In this document: piece by piece, positions 16,735 through 27,276 of the stretch
Layout: each line of letters opens with the position of its first letter
Position numbering within the stretch: the first letter of the stretch is position 1
DNA from: Sphingomonas sp. CL5.1
GTDB taxonomy: Bacteria; Pseudomonadota; Alphaproteobacteria; Sphingomonadales; Sphingomonadaceae
NCBI RefSeq assembly: GCF_013344685.1
Contig: NZ_CP050137.1
Location: 3,279,001 to 3,343,000 of the forward strand
Direction of reading: 5' to 3'
DNA: 64,000 bases
The notes under the pieces: generated by a model
What the model saw: only the letters and a program-made list of their open reading frames with translations
What the model was told of the DNA's origin: nothing
Database searches by the model: none
Made by a program: the position numbers and the translations under genes

Positions 16735-17333
16735 GCAACGGCGCGGAGATCGCGCTCTATGCCTTGATGTTGGTGCTGCCGCTGTCGGCGCTGCTCAGCC
16801 GCCGGGTGCCAATAGGCAGGACCGTGAAGATGGCATTGGCGTGGATCGCGATCTTCGCGATCGCATTGGTGATCGTCGGACAACGCGATCGGCTGCGCCC
16901 GATATGGGAAGACACGCAGAACGCTCTGTTCGGCCGCGACCAGCGCGTCGTCGGATCGGCCGTGCGGGTCAACATGGGGCCGGACGGTCATTTCTGGGCC
17001 AGCGCGCGGATCAACGGTGTCGAACGCCGGATGCTGATCGACAGCGGCGCCACGTCCATCGCCTTGTCGACAGCCACGGCGAAGGCTGCGAACGTCGAAC
17101 TGGACGAAGGCCCGTTCGCGACCATGATCGAAACAGCCAACGGACCGGTGCCGGCTCAGCGCGGGCGTATCGCGAAGCTCGAACTGGGCGGCATCGTCGC
17201 GCGCGATATCCCGGTGGTGATCGCGCCGGAATTTGGGGACATGGACGTGCTCGGCATGAATTTCCTCTCGCAACTCGCTTCATGGCGGGTGGAAGGGAGT
17301 ACGTTGGTGCTGGAGCCGAAACCGAGAGTGTAA
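16731..17333 (+). CDS. Retropepsin-like aspartic protease family protein (clan AA, membrane anchored)
   Basis: A 200-residue protein with two N-terminal hydrophobic segments (about 6-23 and 32-48) and a soluble domain containing the retropepsin motif MLIDSGATSIALS (about 102-114), equivalent to the DSG/DTG catalytic aspartate. Like retroviral proteases, one aspartate per chain implies a dimer. Similar alphaproteobacterial proteins (TIGR02281-like) are conserved but poorly characterised; the soluble domain is probably periplasmic. It overlaps the MBL gene by four bases and ends the tightly coupled run before an AT-rich gap and mazG. Confidence 0.85.
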   Translation: MSNGAEIALYALMLVLPLSALLSRRVPIGRTVKMALAWIAIFAIALVIVGQRDRLRPIWEDTQNALFGRDQRVVGSAVRVNMGPDGHFWASARINGVERRMLIDSGATSIALSTATAKAANVELDEGPFATMIETANGPVPAQRGRIAKLELGGIVARDIPVVIAPEFGDMDVLGMNFLSQLASWRVEGSTLVLEPKPRV

Positions 17334-17363
17334 TTTACATAATGTATATTATCAGCTCAAAAT
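17334..17363. promoter_or_regulatory. AT-rich palindromic spacer before mazG
   Basis: This 30-base gap is strikingly AT-rich in a GC-rich region and contains the near-perfect palindrome TACAT-A-ATGTA at 17336-17346, with further ATAAT/ATTAT symmetry to its right. It could hold a promoter or operator for mazG, which otherwise starts without an obvious ribosome site. Function is inferred only from composition and symmetry. Confidence 0.25.
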
Positions 17364-18131
17364 ATGAATAGTCTGAGCAAGCCCCCTATCGAGCGGTTGC
17401 GAGCGATCATGGTTCGCTTGCGCGATCCTGTCGTTGGTTGCGAATGGGATACCGCGCAAACCTTCGCGACGATCGCGCCTTACACGATCGAGGAAGCGCA
17501 CGAAGTCGCCGACGCAATCGCGCGCGGCGACATGGCTGATCTGAAAGACGAGCTTGGCGACCTGCTGTTCCAGGTGATCTTCCACGCCCGGATGGCCGAG
17601 GAAGCCGGCCAGTTCGATTTCGATGCGGTTGCCACGGCGATCTCCGACAAGATGGAGCGGCGCCACCCCCATATCTTCGGCGACCGCGTTGAAGGCGGTC
17701 ATCATCTTTGGGAGCAGATCAAGGCCGAGGAGCGCGCCGGCAAGGACGACACGGATCGTAGCGCGCTGTCGGGTGTCGCACTCGGCTTGCCGGCGTTGCT
17801 GCGCGCGGAAAAGTTGCAGAAGCGCGCCGCTCGTGTCGGCTTCGACTGGCCCGACGAGAGCGGTCCTCGCGCCAAGATCGACGAGGAGCTTGAAGAAATA
17901 GAAAACGCGCCTGAACAAAAGGTTGCGGAGGAAATCGGAGACCTTTTGTTCGCTGCCGTCAATTGGGCGCGCCATCGTGGAGTCGACCCGGAAGCGGCGC
18001 TGCGAGCCGCCAACGCCAAGTTCGAGCGTCGTTTCCGCGCGATGGAGGATAGTGCCGGTGCGGCGTTTCCCGGACTGACGCTCGATGAAAAGGAGCAACT
18101 CTGGCAGCGCGCCAAGGCAGCCGAACGCTGA
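17364..18131 (+). CDS. mazG: Nucleoside triphosphate pyrophosphohydrolase MazG
   Basis: Hydrolyses nucleoside triphosphates to monophosphates and pyrophosphate, a house-cleaning and stress-related function. The 255-residue protein has two MazG domains. The first carries CEWDTAQTFATIAPYTIEEAHEV and the metal-binding ELGDLLFQVIFHARMAEE (about 54-71); the second carries KVAEEIGDLLFAAVNWARH (about 188-206). The stop codon TGA is directly followed by the reverse-strand stop of hflX, the two forming TGATCA. Confidence 0.95.
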   Translation: MNSLSKPPIERLRAIMVRLRDPVVGCEWDTAQTFATIAPYTIEEAHEVADAIARGDMADLKDELGDLLFQVIFHARMAEEAGQFDFDAVATAISDKMERRHPHIFGDRVEGGHHLWEQIKAEERAGKDDTDRSALSGVALGLPALLRAEKLQKRAARVGFDWPDESGPRAKIDEELEEIENAPEQKVAEEIGDLLFAAVNWARHRGVDPEAALRAANAKFERRFRAMEDSAGAAFPGLTLDEKEQLWQRAKAAER

Positions 18132-19427
18132 TCACACGCCGCGCCGCGTCATGAACCTTTCGTAATCGCGCGGTGCCATCCGCACCTCATAAGCAGCGCG
18201 ATCGCCTTCGACCTCCTGGTCCAGTACCTCGCCATGCTGGTGGAGCCACGCCGCCCCCGCACCGTCGGCCGCGTCGAGCGTGATCGTGTAGCGTTGGTGG
18301 CCGGCGGTAAGAAGATCGGCAACGGTGGAAAGCAGCGTCGCCACCCCTTCCCCGGTCAGCGCCGAAATCGCCACCACGTCGTCGCGCCGAGCGGCTTCAG
18401 CCAGCACCTCCGCGCGCGCATCCGGCTCCAGCAGATCGAGCTTGTTCCATGCCTCGATGCGCGGCGTCGTCTCGGCAACGCCGATCTCGGCAAGTACCGC
18501 CTCGACGTCGGCGCGCTGCGCCTCGCTGTCAGGATGCGCCACGTCGCGGACATGGATGAGGAGGTCGGCTGAAACCACTTCCTCCAGCGTGGCCTTGAAC
18601 GCGGCGACGAGCTGGGTCGGCAGTTCGGAGACGAATCCCACCGTGTCGGACAGGATCGCCTTGTCGATCCCCGGCAGCGATATCTGTCGCAACGTCGGAT
18701 CGAGCGTCGCGAACAGCAAGTCCTTCGCCATGACGTCACTTCCCGTCAGGCGATTGAAAAGCGTCGACTTACCGGCATTGGTATAACCGACCAGCGCAAT
18801 CACCGGCCACGGCGCGCGCTGCCGGCGGCCGCGATGCAGGCCGCGCGTGCGCGTCACCTGCTCCAGCTCGCGCCTCAGCCGCGCCATCCGGTCGCGGATC
18901 AGGCGGCGGTCGGCCTCAATCTGCGTTTCGCCCGGCCCGCCGAGGAAGCCGAAGCCGCCGCGCTGGCGCTCGAGATGGGTCCAACTCCGCACCAGCCGCC
19001 CAGCCTGATAGTCGAGATGGGCCAGTTCCACCTGCAGCCGGCCTTCGGCGGTCGCCGCGCGTTCGCCAAAAATCTCCAGGATCAGGCCGGTGCGATCGAT
19101 CACCTTGGCTTCGAGCCGGGTTTCGAGGTTACGCTGCTGGATCGGCGTGAGGCTGGCGTCGAATACCACCAGCCCGGCATCTTCCATCCGCGCCAGCGTG
19201 GCAATCGCCTCTACCTGCCCCGCGCCGATCAGCGTCGCGGCGCGCGGCGCGCGGACGCGCACCGCCTCGCGGCCGACGACTTCGATGCCGATCGCCTCGG
19301 CCAGCCCGGCGGTTTCCGCGAGCCGTGCGTCGGCGTCGCGGGAGGAACCGCCGAGATCGGGATAGACGACGATCGCCCGCGCGCCACGCGCGAACTCATC
19401 GCGATCGCGTTCGAAACCGGTGCTCAA
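18132..19427 (-). CDS. hflX: GTPase HflX
   Basis: Ribosome-associated GTPase, in E. coli a splitting factor for stalled ribosomes after heat stress. The 431-residue product has the HflX N-terminal domain with the glycine-rich linker [18 protein letters not shown] (about 160-177) and a TRAFAC G domain: G1 [10 protein letters not shown]3 [11 protein letters not shown]4 NKLD. The start is a TTG overlapping the hfq stop (TTGA), supported by the following conserved region and the usual hfq-hflX coupling. Last gene of the ntr-hfq-hflX series. Confidence 0.94.
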   Translation of the reverse strand: MSTGFERDRDEFARGARAIVVYPDLGGSSRDADARLAETAGLAEAIGIEVVGREAVRVRAPRAATLIGAGQVEAIATLARMEDAGLVVFDASLTPIQQRNLETRLEAKVIDRTGLILEIFGERAATAEGRLQVELAHLDYQAGRLVRSWTHLERQRGGFGFLGGPGETQIEADRRLIRDRMARLRRELEQVTRTRGLHRGRRQRAPWPVIALVGYTNAGKSTLFNRLTGSDVMAKDLLFATLDPTLRQISLPGIDKAILSDTVGFVSELPTQLVAAFKATLEEVVSADLLIHVRDVAHPDSEAQRADVEAVLAEIGVAETTPRIEAWNKLDLLEPDARAEVLAEAARRDDVVAISALTGEGVATLLSTVADLLTAGHQRYTITLDAADGAGAAWLHQHGEVLDQEVEGDRAAYEVRMAPRDYERFMTRRGV

Positions 19428-19915
19428 TCCTCGTCCGAACCCGCCGCTTCTTCGGCCAGATTGAGCGCGCGCGACGGCTGGATCGTCGAAACGGCATGTT
19501 TGTAAACGAGCTGCGACGCACCATCGCGCTGCAACAGCATGCAGAACAGGTCGAACGCGGCGATATTGCCCTGAAGCATCACGCCGTTGACCAGGAACAT
19601 GGTGACCGGATCGTGCGTCTTGCGCACCGCGTTGAGGAACACTTCCTGCAACAGCGGCTGCTTCTTCCCGTTCTCGCCCATCTGCTCGACGATCGTCTCG
19701 ACGTCGAGGTGACCGCCCGGCATGATGGTGGAAATGGCGTGCTTGTAGATCAGTTGGGATTGTCCGTCGCGGCGCAGCAACACCGAGAAATTGTCAAACC
19801 AGGTGACGATGCCCTGGAGCTTCACACCCTTGACGAGGAACATCGTGACAGGAGTCTTTGAACGGCGAAGCGCGTTGAGGAAGAGATCCTGAAGAGAGGT
19901 TTGCTTTTCGGCCAT
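19424..19915 (-). CDS. hfq: RNA chaperone Hfq, fused tandem two-domain form
   Basis: Sm-like RNA chaperone that helps small RNAs pair with mRNAs. Instead of the normal 70-100 residues it has 163 and contains two full Hfq domains. Domain 1 (about 4-70) has [20 protein letters not shown] and IYKHAIST; domain 2 (about 86-151) has [20 protein letters not shown] and VYKHAVST. The proximal-face YKH motifs and the glutamine near each N-terminal helix are kept in both. Three chains could form a six-domain ring. Similar double Hfq proteins are known from Zymomonas and other sphingomonads. Ribosome site AAGGA lies 8 bases before the ATG. Confidence 0.95.
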   Translation of the reverse strand: MAEKQTSLQDLFLNALRRSKTPVTMFLVKGVKLQGIVTWFDNFSVLLRRDGQSQLIYKHAISTIMPGGHLDVETIVEQMGENGKKQPLLQEVFLNAVRKTHDPVTMFLVNGVMLQGNIAAFDLFCMLLQRDGASQLVYKHAVSTIQPSRALNLAEEAAGSDED

Positions 19916-19937
19916 TGGCTCGATCCTTCGATTCTTG

Positions 19938-19996
19938 GCGGGGTTTGCCCCGCGATGCGCCGGTGCCCGGCGTCGGGTTGCCGCCGGCCCGGCGGC
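19938..19996 (-). other. Two hairpins in the hfq leader
   Basis: The 137-base gap between ntrX and hfq holds two perfect GC-rich inverted repeats: GCCGCCG/CGGCGGC with a 3-base loop at 19980-19996, and GCGGGG/CCCCGC with a 4-base loop at 19938-19953. Neither is followed by a T-run on the reverse strand, so they are not standard terminators. They could shape the hfq 5' leader, pause transcription, or protect a processed end. Role unknown. Confidence 0.4.
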
Positions 19997-20052
19997 GGCG
20001 CTAATCTAGGGGCGCACGCGAGCGGCGGCAACGGAGATCGACATGCCCTCGC

Positions 20053-21423
20053 TTATTCTTCGCGCGTTTCGGTGATGCCGAGCAGCTTCAACTTTCGGTG
20101 CAGCGCGGATCGCTCCATTCCGATGAAGGTCGCGGTGCGGGAGATATTGCCCGAAAAGCGCCGAATTTGGACGCGCAGATATTCGCGCTCGAACGTCTCG
20201 CGCGCCTCGCGCAGCGGCGCGCCCATGATCGCGGCAGTGCTCGCCGCGCCCTCATTCTCGCCCAGCACCTCGGCGGGCAGAAGATCGAGGTCGATCCGTC
20301 CGATCCGGTCGCCCGGCGCGAGGATGATGGTGCGCTCGACCACGTTGCGCAGTTGGCGGACGTTGCCGGGCCAGTCGTAGCTTTGCAATGCGACCATCGC
20401 ATCGACTGCGACCTCGGGCGTCGGCACACGACGCTCAGCGGCGTAATGGGCGACGAAATGCTCGATCAACACGGGGATATCCTCGCGCCGCTCAGCCAGT
20501 GGGGGCAGCGTCACCGGCACGACGTTGAGCCGATAGTAGAGATCCTCGCGGAACCTGCCCTCGGCGATTTCGGCCGTTAGGTCGCGCGCGGTGGCGGATA
20601 CGACGCGGACATCGACCTTAACCTGCCGCGTGCCCCCCACCCGCGTGAAGCTCTGGTCGGTAAGCACGCGTAGGATGCGCGCCTGCGTCGCGATCGGCAT
20701 GTCCGCGATCTCGTCGAGGAACAGGGTGCCACCATGCGCCTGCTCGAGCAGACCGGTGCGGACGAGATCGCCCCCCTCCTCCACGCCGAACAATTCCTCC
20801 TCGACGCGTTCGGGTGTCATGCGCGCCGCGCTGACGATCACGAATGGCGAGCCGGCACGCGGACTCCAGCCGTGAAGCAGGCGCGCGGCGATCTCCTTGC
20901 CAACGCCCGCCGGACCGGTGATCAGGATGCGGCTGCCGGTGCCGGCAACCCGCTTGAGCGTCGCGCGCACCGCGTTGATCGCGCTCGAATTGCCGGTGAG
21001 ATCGGTGTCATGCCCGGCCGAGGCGCGCAGCGACGCCACCTCGCGACGCAGTCGCTCCGTCTCGGTCGCGCGCTCGACCATCAGCAGCAGGCGTTCGGCC
21101 TGGAACGGCTTTTCGATGAAATCCACCGCGCCCGCCCTGATCGCCGCCACCGCTGTATCGAGATTGCCGTGGCCGGAAATCATCAGCACCGGGATCGAGG
21201 CATCACGGCGCTTTATCTCGTCGAGCAATTGCAGCCCATCCAGCCGCGACCCTTGCAGCCATACGTCGAGCAGCACGAGGCTCGGGCGGCGTGTGGCGAT
21301 CGCCTCCAAGGCGGCGTCGCTGTCGGCGGCGACGCGGGTTTCATAGCCCTCGTCCTCCAGCACGCCGGCGACCAGTTCGCGGATGTCGAGTTCGTCATCG
21401 ACGACGAGGATATCGAGGGCCAT
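20053..21423 (-). CDS. ntrX: Nitrogen-related response regulator NtrX
   Basis: Response regulator of the NtrYX system, which affects nitrogen metabolism, envelope and redox responses in alphaproteobacteria. The 456-residue protein has a receiver domain (about 1-120, phospho-acceptor Asp in LLDVWLQGS), an AAA+ domain with Walker A TGPAGVGKE and Walker B LFLDEIADMP, and a C-terminal Fis-type helix-turn-helix (ISRTATFIGMERSALHRKL). The sigma-54-contacting GAFTGA loop is absent: the sequence reads ELFGVEEGGDLVRTG, so it probably does not activate sigma-54 polymerase directly. The ATG follows the ntrY stop by one base. Confidence 0.93.
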   Translation of the reverse strand: MALDILVVDDELDIRELVAGVLEDEGYETRVAADSDAALEAIATRRPSLVLLDVWLQGSRLDGLQLLDEIKRRDASIPVLMISGHGNLDTAVAAIRAGAVDFIEKPFQAERLLLMVERATETERLRREVASLRASAGHDTDLTGNSSAINAVRATLKRVAGTGSRILITGPAGVGKEIAARLLHGWSPRAGSPFVIVSAARMTPERVEEELFGVEEGGDLVRTGLLEQAHGGTLFLDEIADMPIATQARILRVLTDQSFTRVGGTRQVKVDVRVVSATARDLTAEIAEGRFREDLYYRLNVVPVTLPPLAERREDIPVLIEHFVAHYAAERRVPTPEVAVDAMVALQSYDWPGNVRQLRNVVERTIILAPGDRIGRIDLDLLPAEVLGENEGAASTAAIMGAPLREARETFEREYLRVQIRRFSGNISRTATFIGMERSALHRKLKLLGITETREE

Positions 21424-21424
21424 G

Positions 21425-23659
21425 TCAGATTGTCCGGTTAGGGGTAAGCGCGGCGATGCCCCCCACATCGCCGTCAGTGACAAGATCTTCCCCGGCATCG
21501 ACGCCGGAGAGCATGGTGGTATCGAATGTCATGGTCACCACGGCGCCCCCGCCCTGATGGTCGGAAAACGTAATCGTTCCAAAATGTTCCTCGACAATCT
21601 TCTTGACGATCGCGAGGCCGAGTCCAGTGCCCCGCGCGCGCGTGGTCATATATGGCTCGACGATGCGGTCACGCTCCACGGGCAGGCCGACGCCGCTGTC
21701 CGCCATTGTGATCGTCACCCGTCCCGGCGCCTCGGAAAGCGTCATGCAGACCTCACCGCCCTCCGTGCCCTTGGCCTCGATCGCTTCCACCGCGTTCTTG
21801 ACGATATTGGTGAGCGCCTGCCCGATCTGCCGCCGGTCGCAGACCAGCATCGGGCCAGGCTCGTCATGCACCAGCTCGAACCGCACGCCGCTGTGCGCGA
21901 CTTCGTGGAGGAACATCGTCTGTCGCGCGATATCGACCAGCGATTCCGCGCGGAACACCGGCTTGGGCATGCGCGCGAAGGAGGAGAACTCATCGACCAT
22001 CCGCCGGAGATCCCCCACCTGCCGGACGATCGTGTCCGTCAGCCGGGCGAATGTAGTGTCCCCTTCCTCCACCTTGCCGCCGTAGCGGCGCTGGAGCCGT
22101 TCCGCCGCGAGCTGGATCGGGGTAAGCGGGTTCTTGATCTCATGCGCGATGCGCCGCGCGACATCCGCCCAGGCGGCACGGCGCTGGTCGAGCAATTGCT
22201 GGGTGATGTCGTCGAAAGTGAGGATCGGGCCGGTCCCGTCGCGCGCGATGCGCACCGCGAGCGTGCGCGGTTCGCCATTGACCGCGACCTGCACGATCGC
22301 CTCGCGCGCATTGCCGTCAAGCAGCGCGTTCAGCTCCGGCGCGATCGTCGCCAGCGGCTTCCCGGCGGGCGCCTCGGAAGTTCCGAGCAAGGTCTGCGCC
22401 GAGCTGTTCATCAACCGCACGGTGCGGTCGCCGGCGATCGAGATCACGCCCGCCGACACGCCGGACATCACCGCCTCGATCAGCGCGCGGCGGCTGTCGA
22501 GCTGGGCGTTGGCGGTGACGAGCGCTTTGTTCTGTGCCTCCAGCCGCTCGGTCATGCGGTTGAAGGCGGTGGCGAGCGTGCCGACCTCATCGCGCGCGGT
22601 GGTGTCGGGCACGCGCGCCGAAAGATCGCCGCCTTCCACGCGCCGCGCCGCATCGACAAGTTGCCCCACCGGTCGCACCAGCCGGTCCGCCACCGCCAGC
22701 GCGATCCACACCGCGACCCCCACGATCAGCAGCGACAGCACCAGCAGCGCGACGTTGAAGCGGATCTGCAACGTCCGCGCCTTGGCCAGCAAAGCGTGAT
22801 AGTTGGCCAGCGCCGCCTCCGCGCGCTTGGTCTGCGTCGTCATCTGCTTGGGGTCGGTGACGCGCGCGGCATAGAGGAACATGTCGGAGCCGGGAACGCG
22901 GGTGACCGTCTGGATGCGGTCGCCAGTCACGGTTACGACGCTGCGCTGCCCGCGCCGAAGCTCCTTCACCGCATCCGCCGACACCTGTCGCGCGAGATTG
23001 AGGTCATAGGGGTTAACGAACGCCAGCGTCTGCAACTCGCCATTGGGGGCGACGGCGAACAGCAGGGCTTCCGAAAGGCTGCGATAATAGGTCTGCTGGA
23101 ACAGGAAGGGGCGGAAGCGGGGATCGTCGAGCGGGCGCTGGCGAAGCTCGTCGGAAATGTCCTGCGCCATCGTCACTGTGGCTTCCTCCCAACGCTGGAG
23201 GAACTGGTTGTACGAGGCGCGGGTCAGCGTGGTCGCATTCTCGAACACGCCGCGCGCGCGATCCGAATACCAGAATTGCACGCCATATTGGAACAATAGC
23301 GACGCCGCGATCGTGACGAGCAGCATCGGCACCGCCGCGACGATCGAGAAGATCGCCACCAGCCGGACGTGCAACCGCCCCTCCCCGCCGATCGGCGATC
23401 GCCGCGCGCGACGGTTGGCGATACGCCGGCCGAGCAGCATCAGCAGCGCGATTCCAGGCACGAGATTGGCGATCAGCAGCAGCGCGACCAGCGGCGGCGC
23501 GATCAGCCCCTGTGGCTTTCCGGCATGCTCGATGACGAAATAGCTCGCGACGCCCATCGCGATCGACAGCCCAAGCACGGCAAATTCGAGCAGGGGCGTG
23601 ACGGCGAAGCGCCTTTTCGGCGCGGATTCGCTTCCAACAGGTGCCAGGCCGGCAGTCAT
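21425..23659 (-). CDS. ntrY: Sensor histidine kinase NtrY
   Basis: Membrane kinase partner of NtrX, 744 residues. Three hydrophobic segments in the first 130 residues and a fourth near 300 (VALLVLSLLIVGVAVWIAL) flank a periplasmic sensor region. A HAMP domain, a PAS region, the dimerisation/phospho-acceptor motif [13 protein letters not shown] and an ATPase domain with DSGVGLP and GTGLGLAIV follow. The ATG was chosen because it precedes the conserved N-terminal segment; an in-frame codon 13 residues earlier is possible. A 62-base gap separates it from ntrC, long enough for its own promoter. Confidence 0.93.
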   Translation of the reverse strand: MTAGLAPVGSESAPKRRFAVTPLLEFAVLGLSIAMGVASYFVIEHAGKPQGLIAPPLVALLLIANLVPGIALLMLLGRRIANRRARRSPIGGEGRLHVRLVAIFSIVAAVPMLLVTIAASLLFQYGVQFWYSDRARGVFENATTLTRASYNQFLQRWEEATVTMAQDISDELRQRPLDDPRFRPFLFQQTYYRSLSEALLFAVAPNGELQTLAFVNPYDLNLARQVSADAVKELRRGQRSVVTVTGDRIQTVTRVPGSDMFLYAARVTDPKQMTTQTKRAEAALANYHALLAKARTLQIRFNVALLVLSLLIVGVAVWIALAVADRLVRPVGQLVDAARRVEGGDLSARVPDTTARDEVGTLATAFNRMTERLEAQNKALVTANAQLDSRRALIEAVMSGVSAGVISIAGDRTVRLMNSSAQTLLGTSEAPAGKPLATIAPELNALLDGNAREAIVQVAVNGEPRTLAVRIARDGTGPILTFDDITQQLLDQRRAAWADVARRIAHEIKNPLTPIQLAAERLQRRYGGKVEEGDTTFARLTDTIVRQVGDLRRMVDEFSSFARMPKPVFRAESLVDIARQTMFLHEVAHSGVRFELVHDEPGPMLVCDRRQIGQALTNIVKNAVEAIEAKGTEGGEVCMTLSEAPGRVTITMADSGVGLPVERDRIVEPYMTTRARGTGLGLAIVKKIVEEHFGTITFSDHQGGGAVVTMTFDTTMLSGVDAGEDLVTDGDVGGIAALTPNRTI

Positions 23660-23721
23660 CGTCACCCTGCTACAACAAAGGTGTTGCAGCGAGAACACAT
23701 AAAACGATCGCTGAGGCTACA

Positions 23722-25148
<1,427 letters not shown>

Positions 25149-25152
<4 letters not shown>

Positions 25153-26231
25153 GCCGTCGCTCTCGGCAGCAGGATACGGAATACGGTCATATGCGGCGTG
25201 CCCTCGCGCGAATATTGGATGATCCCGCCCATGTCGCGGACCAGCTTGTCGACCAGCGCGAGGCCCAGCCCCTTCCCCTCTGGCCGACTGGAAACGAACG
25301 GGTCGAACAGATGCTCGGCTATGTCCTCCGGCGCGCCGGGACCGGAATCCATCACGCAGATCTCGATCGGCAGCGGCAGGCGCGGCCGTCCCGGCGCGGG
25401 GCTGACGGCCATGCCGTGTCGATAGGCGGTGGCGAGGACGATGCGCCGCTCGCCGCGCGGCCCCAATATCTCGGCCGCGTTCTTGAGCAGATTGAGCAAC
25501 ACCTGGAGCAAGGCGTCGCGGTTCGCCAGCGCCGGGGGAAGCGAGGGATCGAACCGCTCCTCGATCGTCATGCCGCGCGCGAAGCCGGTGAGCGCGACGC
25601 CGCGCGCATGGGCGAGCAGGGGATAAATGTTGAGCGGCTCCACCGCGAGCGGCCGGGTGTCGGTGAAATCCTCCATCCGGTCGATCAGCGCGGCGATGCG
25701 GTCCACCTCATCGATCACCAGCCGGGTAAGCTCCTCGGCGGGCGCGCCGTCCGCGATGAGTTGCGCCGCGCCGCGGATGCTGGACAGCGGGTTCTTGATC
25801 TCATGCGCCAGCATCGCCGCCGCGCCGACCGCCGAGCGCGCCGCCGCCGCGCGGTCCGCCGAATGGCCCAGCCGGCGCGTGGTCGCGGCATTGTGCAGCG
25901 TGATCGCGCGCCATCCAGGGTGGTCCGCCAGCTCAACCCGTGCGAGATCGACGCGGATGCGCCCGTTGGCGCGCGTCTCGATCTCGGTATCGAAGGCGGC
26001 GAAGCCCCTTCCATGCTGCCCGTCCACTTCCTCCGGCAACGCCAGCACCGCGCGCAGCGGCCGCCCGATCATCGAGCGTTCCGAGCGGTTGAGCAGCAAC
26101 TCGCATTCCGCATTGGCGCGGACGATACGCTCGTCGGGATCGATCAGCAGCACCGCGACCGGAAGCGCCGCCAACACCTCGGCCGGCTCGGGCGCGGCGG
26201 CGATCGTCACGCGGCCGCGCGGCTCCGCCAC
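25149..26231 (-). CDS. ntrB: Nitrogen sensor histidine kinase/phosphatase NtrB
   Basis: Soluble kinase that controls NtrC under PII signalling. The 360-residue protein has a PAS domain (about 14-90, [20 protein letters not shown]), the H-box [14 protein letters not shown] (about residue 146) and an ATPase domain with [12 protein letters not shown] and GKGLGLALV. The start overlaps the end of dusB by 25 bases, which couples translation; a later in-frame start would lose only a few residues. Gene order dusB-ntrB-ntrC is the classical alphaproteobacterial nifR3-ntrBC operon. Confidence 0.94.
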
Positions 26232-27205
26232 GGCGCGTAGAATTCCGCGAGCATCGCCTGCACGCGCTTCGCATCCGGTTCCTGGTTCACCTTGTTACGG
26301 AATTCCGCCGAGCCGGGCAGGCCCTTGGTGTACCAGCCGATATGCTTGCGCGCCATGTTGACGCCGGTCATCGTGCCGTAATGTGCGAGCATCGCATCAT
26401 AATGCTCAGTGATCGCTAGATATTGTTCCTCGATCGACGGATCGGGCACGCGGCGGCCGGTGGCGAACCATTCCATCACCTGGGCGAGCAACCATGGCCG
26501 GCCATAAGCGCCGCGCCCGATCATCACGCCGTCCGCGCCGGACAGCTCCAGCGCCCGCTCGGCATCCTCGATGCCGCAGATGTCCCCGTTGACGATCACC
26601 GGCACGGTCACGGCATTCTTCACGCGGCGCACGAAACCCCAATCCGCCGAGCCTTTGTACATCTGATTGCGGGTACGGCCGTGGACGGTGATCATCCGGC
26701 AGCCGAGATCCTCCGCGATCCGCGCCAGTTCCGGCGCGTTGAGGCTGTCGTGGCACCAGCCCATCCGCATCTTGAGCGTGACGGGCGCCTTCACTGCCTT
26801 GACCACCGCCTCGACGATCCCGCCGGCCAGCTTCAGGTCGCGCATCAGCGCCGAACCGGCATCGCCGTTCGTCACCTTGCGGACCGGACAGCCCATGTTG
26901 ATGTCGATGATCGCGGCGCCCTTGTCCTCCGCCAGCTTCGCCGCCTCCCCCATCTCATAGGGGGTGCAGCCGACAAGCTGCATCGACACCGGCTCCTCAG
27001 AGAGGTGCCACGCCGCCTTCTGAAGCGACTGCCGCGTCTCGCGCAGCGCCGCCTGACTGGCGATCATCTCGGTGACGTTGAGGCCCGAGCCGTAGCGGCG
27101 CACAAGCGTGCGGAACGGCTGGTCCGTCACGCCGGTCATCGGCGCGAGCACCACGGGGCTGTCGATCCGCACCGGGCCGATCTGGATGGGGGCGAGGGTT
27201 CGCAT
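26207..27205 (-). CDS. dusB: tRNA-dihydrouridine synthase B (NifR3)
   Basis: Flavoenzyme reducing uridine to dihydrouridine in tRNA. The 332-residue TIM-barrel protein has the N-terminal [15 protein letters not shown], the catalytic cysteine in [19 protein letters not shown] (about 100), [16 protein letters not shown] and the phosphate-binding [11 protein letters not shown]. The ATG fits the conserved start ([12 protein letters not shown]), although an open frame continues upstream. It heads the dusB-ntrBC-ntrYX-hfq-hflX series. Confidence 0.95.
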   Translation of the reverse strand: MRTLAPIQIGPVRIDSPVVLAPMTGVTDQPFRTLVRRYGSGLNVTEMIASQAALRETRQSLQKAAWHLSEEPVSMQLVGCTPYEMGEAAKLAEDKGAAIIDINMGCPVRKVTNGDAGSALMRDLKLAGGIVEAVVKAVKAPVTLKMRMGWCHDSLNAPELARIAEDLGCRMITVHGRTRNQMYKGSADWGFVRRVKNAVTVPVIVNGDICGIEDAERALELSGADGVMIGRGAYGRPWLLAQVMEWFATGRRVPDPSIEEQYLAITEHYDAMLAHYGTMTGVNMARKHIGWYTKGLPGSAEFRNKVNQEPDAKRVQAMLAEFYAPWRSRAAA

Positions 27206-27276
27206 AGGCTGCCTGAAAAATAGGCAATTAAGCGAAACCGGCACCTCTGGCAAGATGCTGCGCTGCGGTATCCCAG

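Noticed and set aside
19424..19915. Possibility that the double Hfq is an assembly duplication
   Set aside because: The two halves differ at many positions and in the linker, so they are an old duplication; comparable proteins exist in sphingomonads.
27206..27225. GCCT/AGGC hairpin with an A-rich loop just upstream of the dusB start
   Set aside because: Only a four-base stem and no related regulatory pattern; too weak to report as a riboswitch or attenuator.
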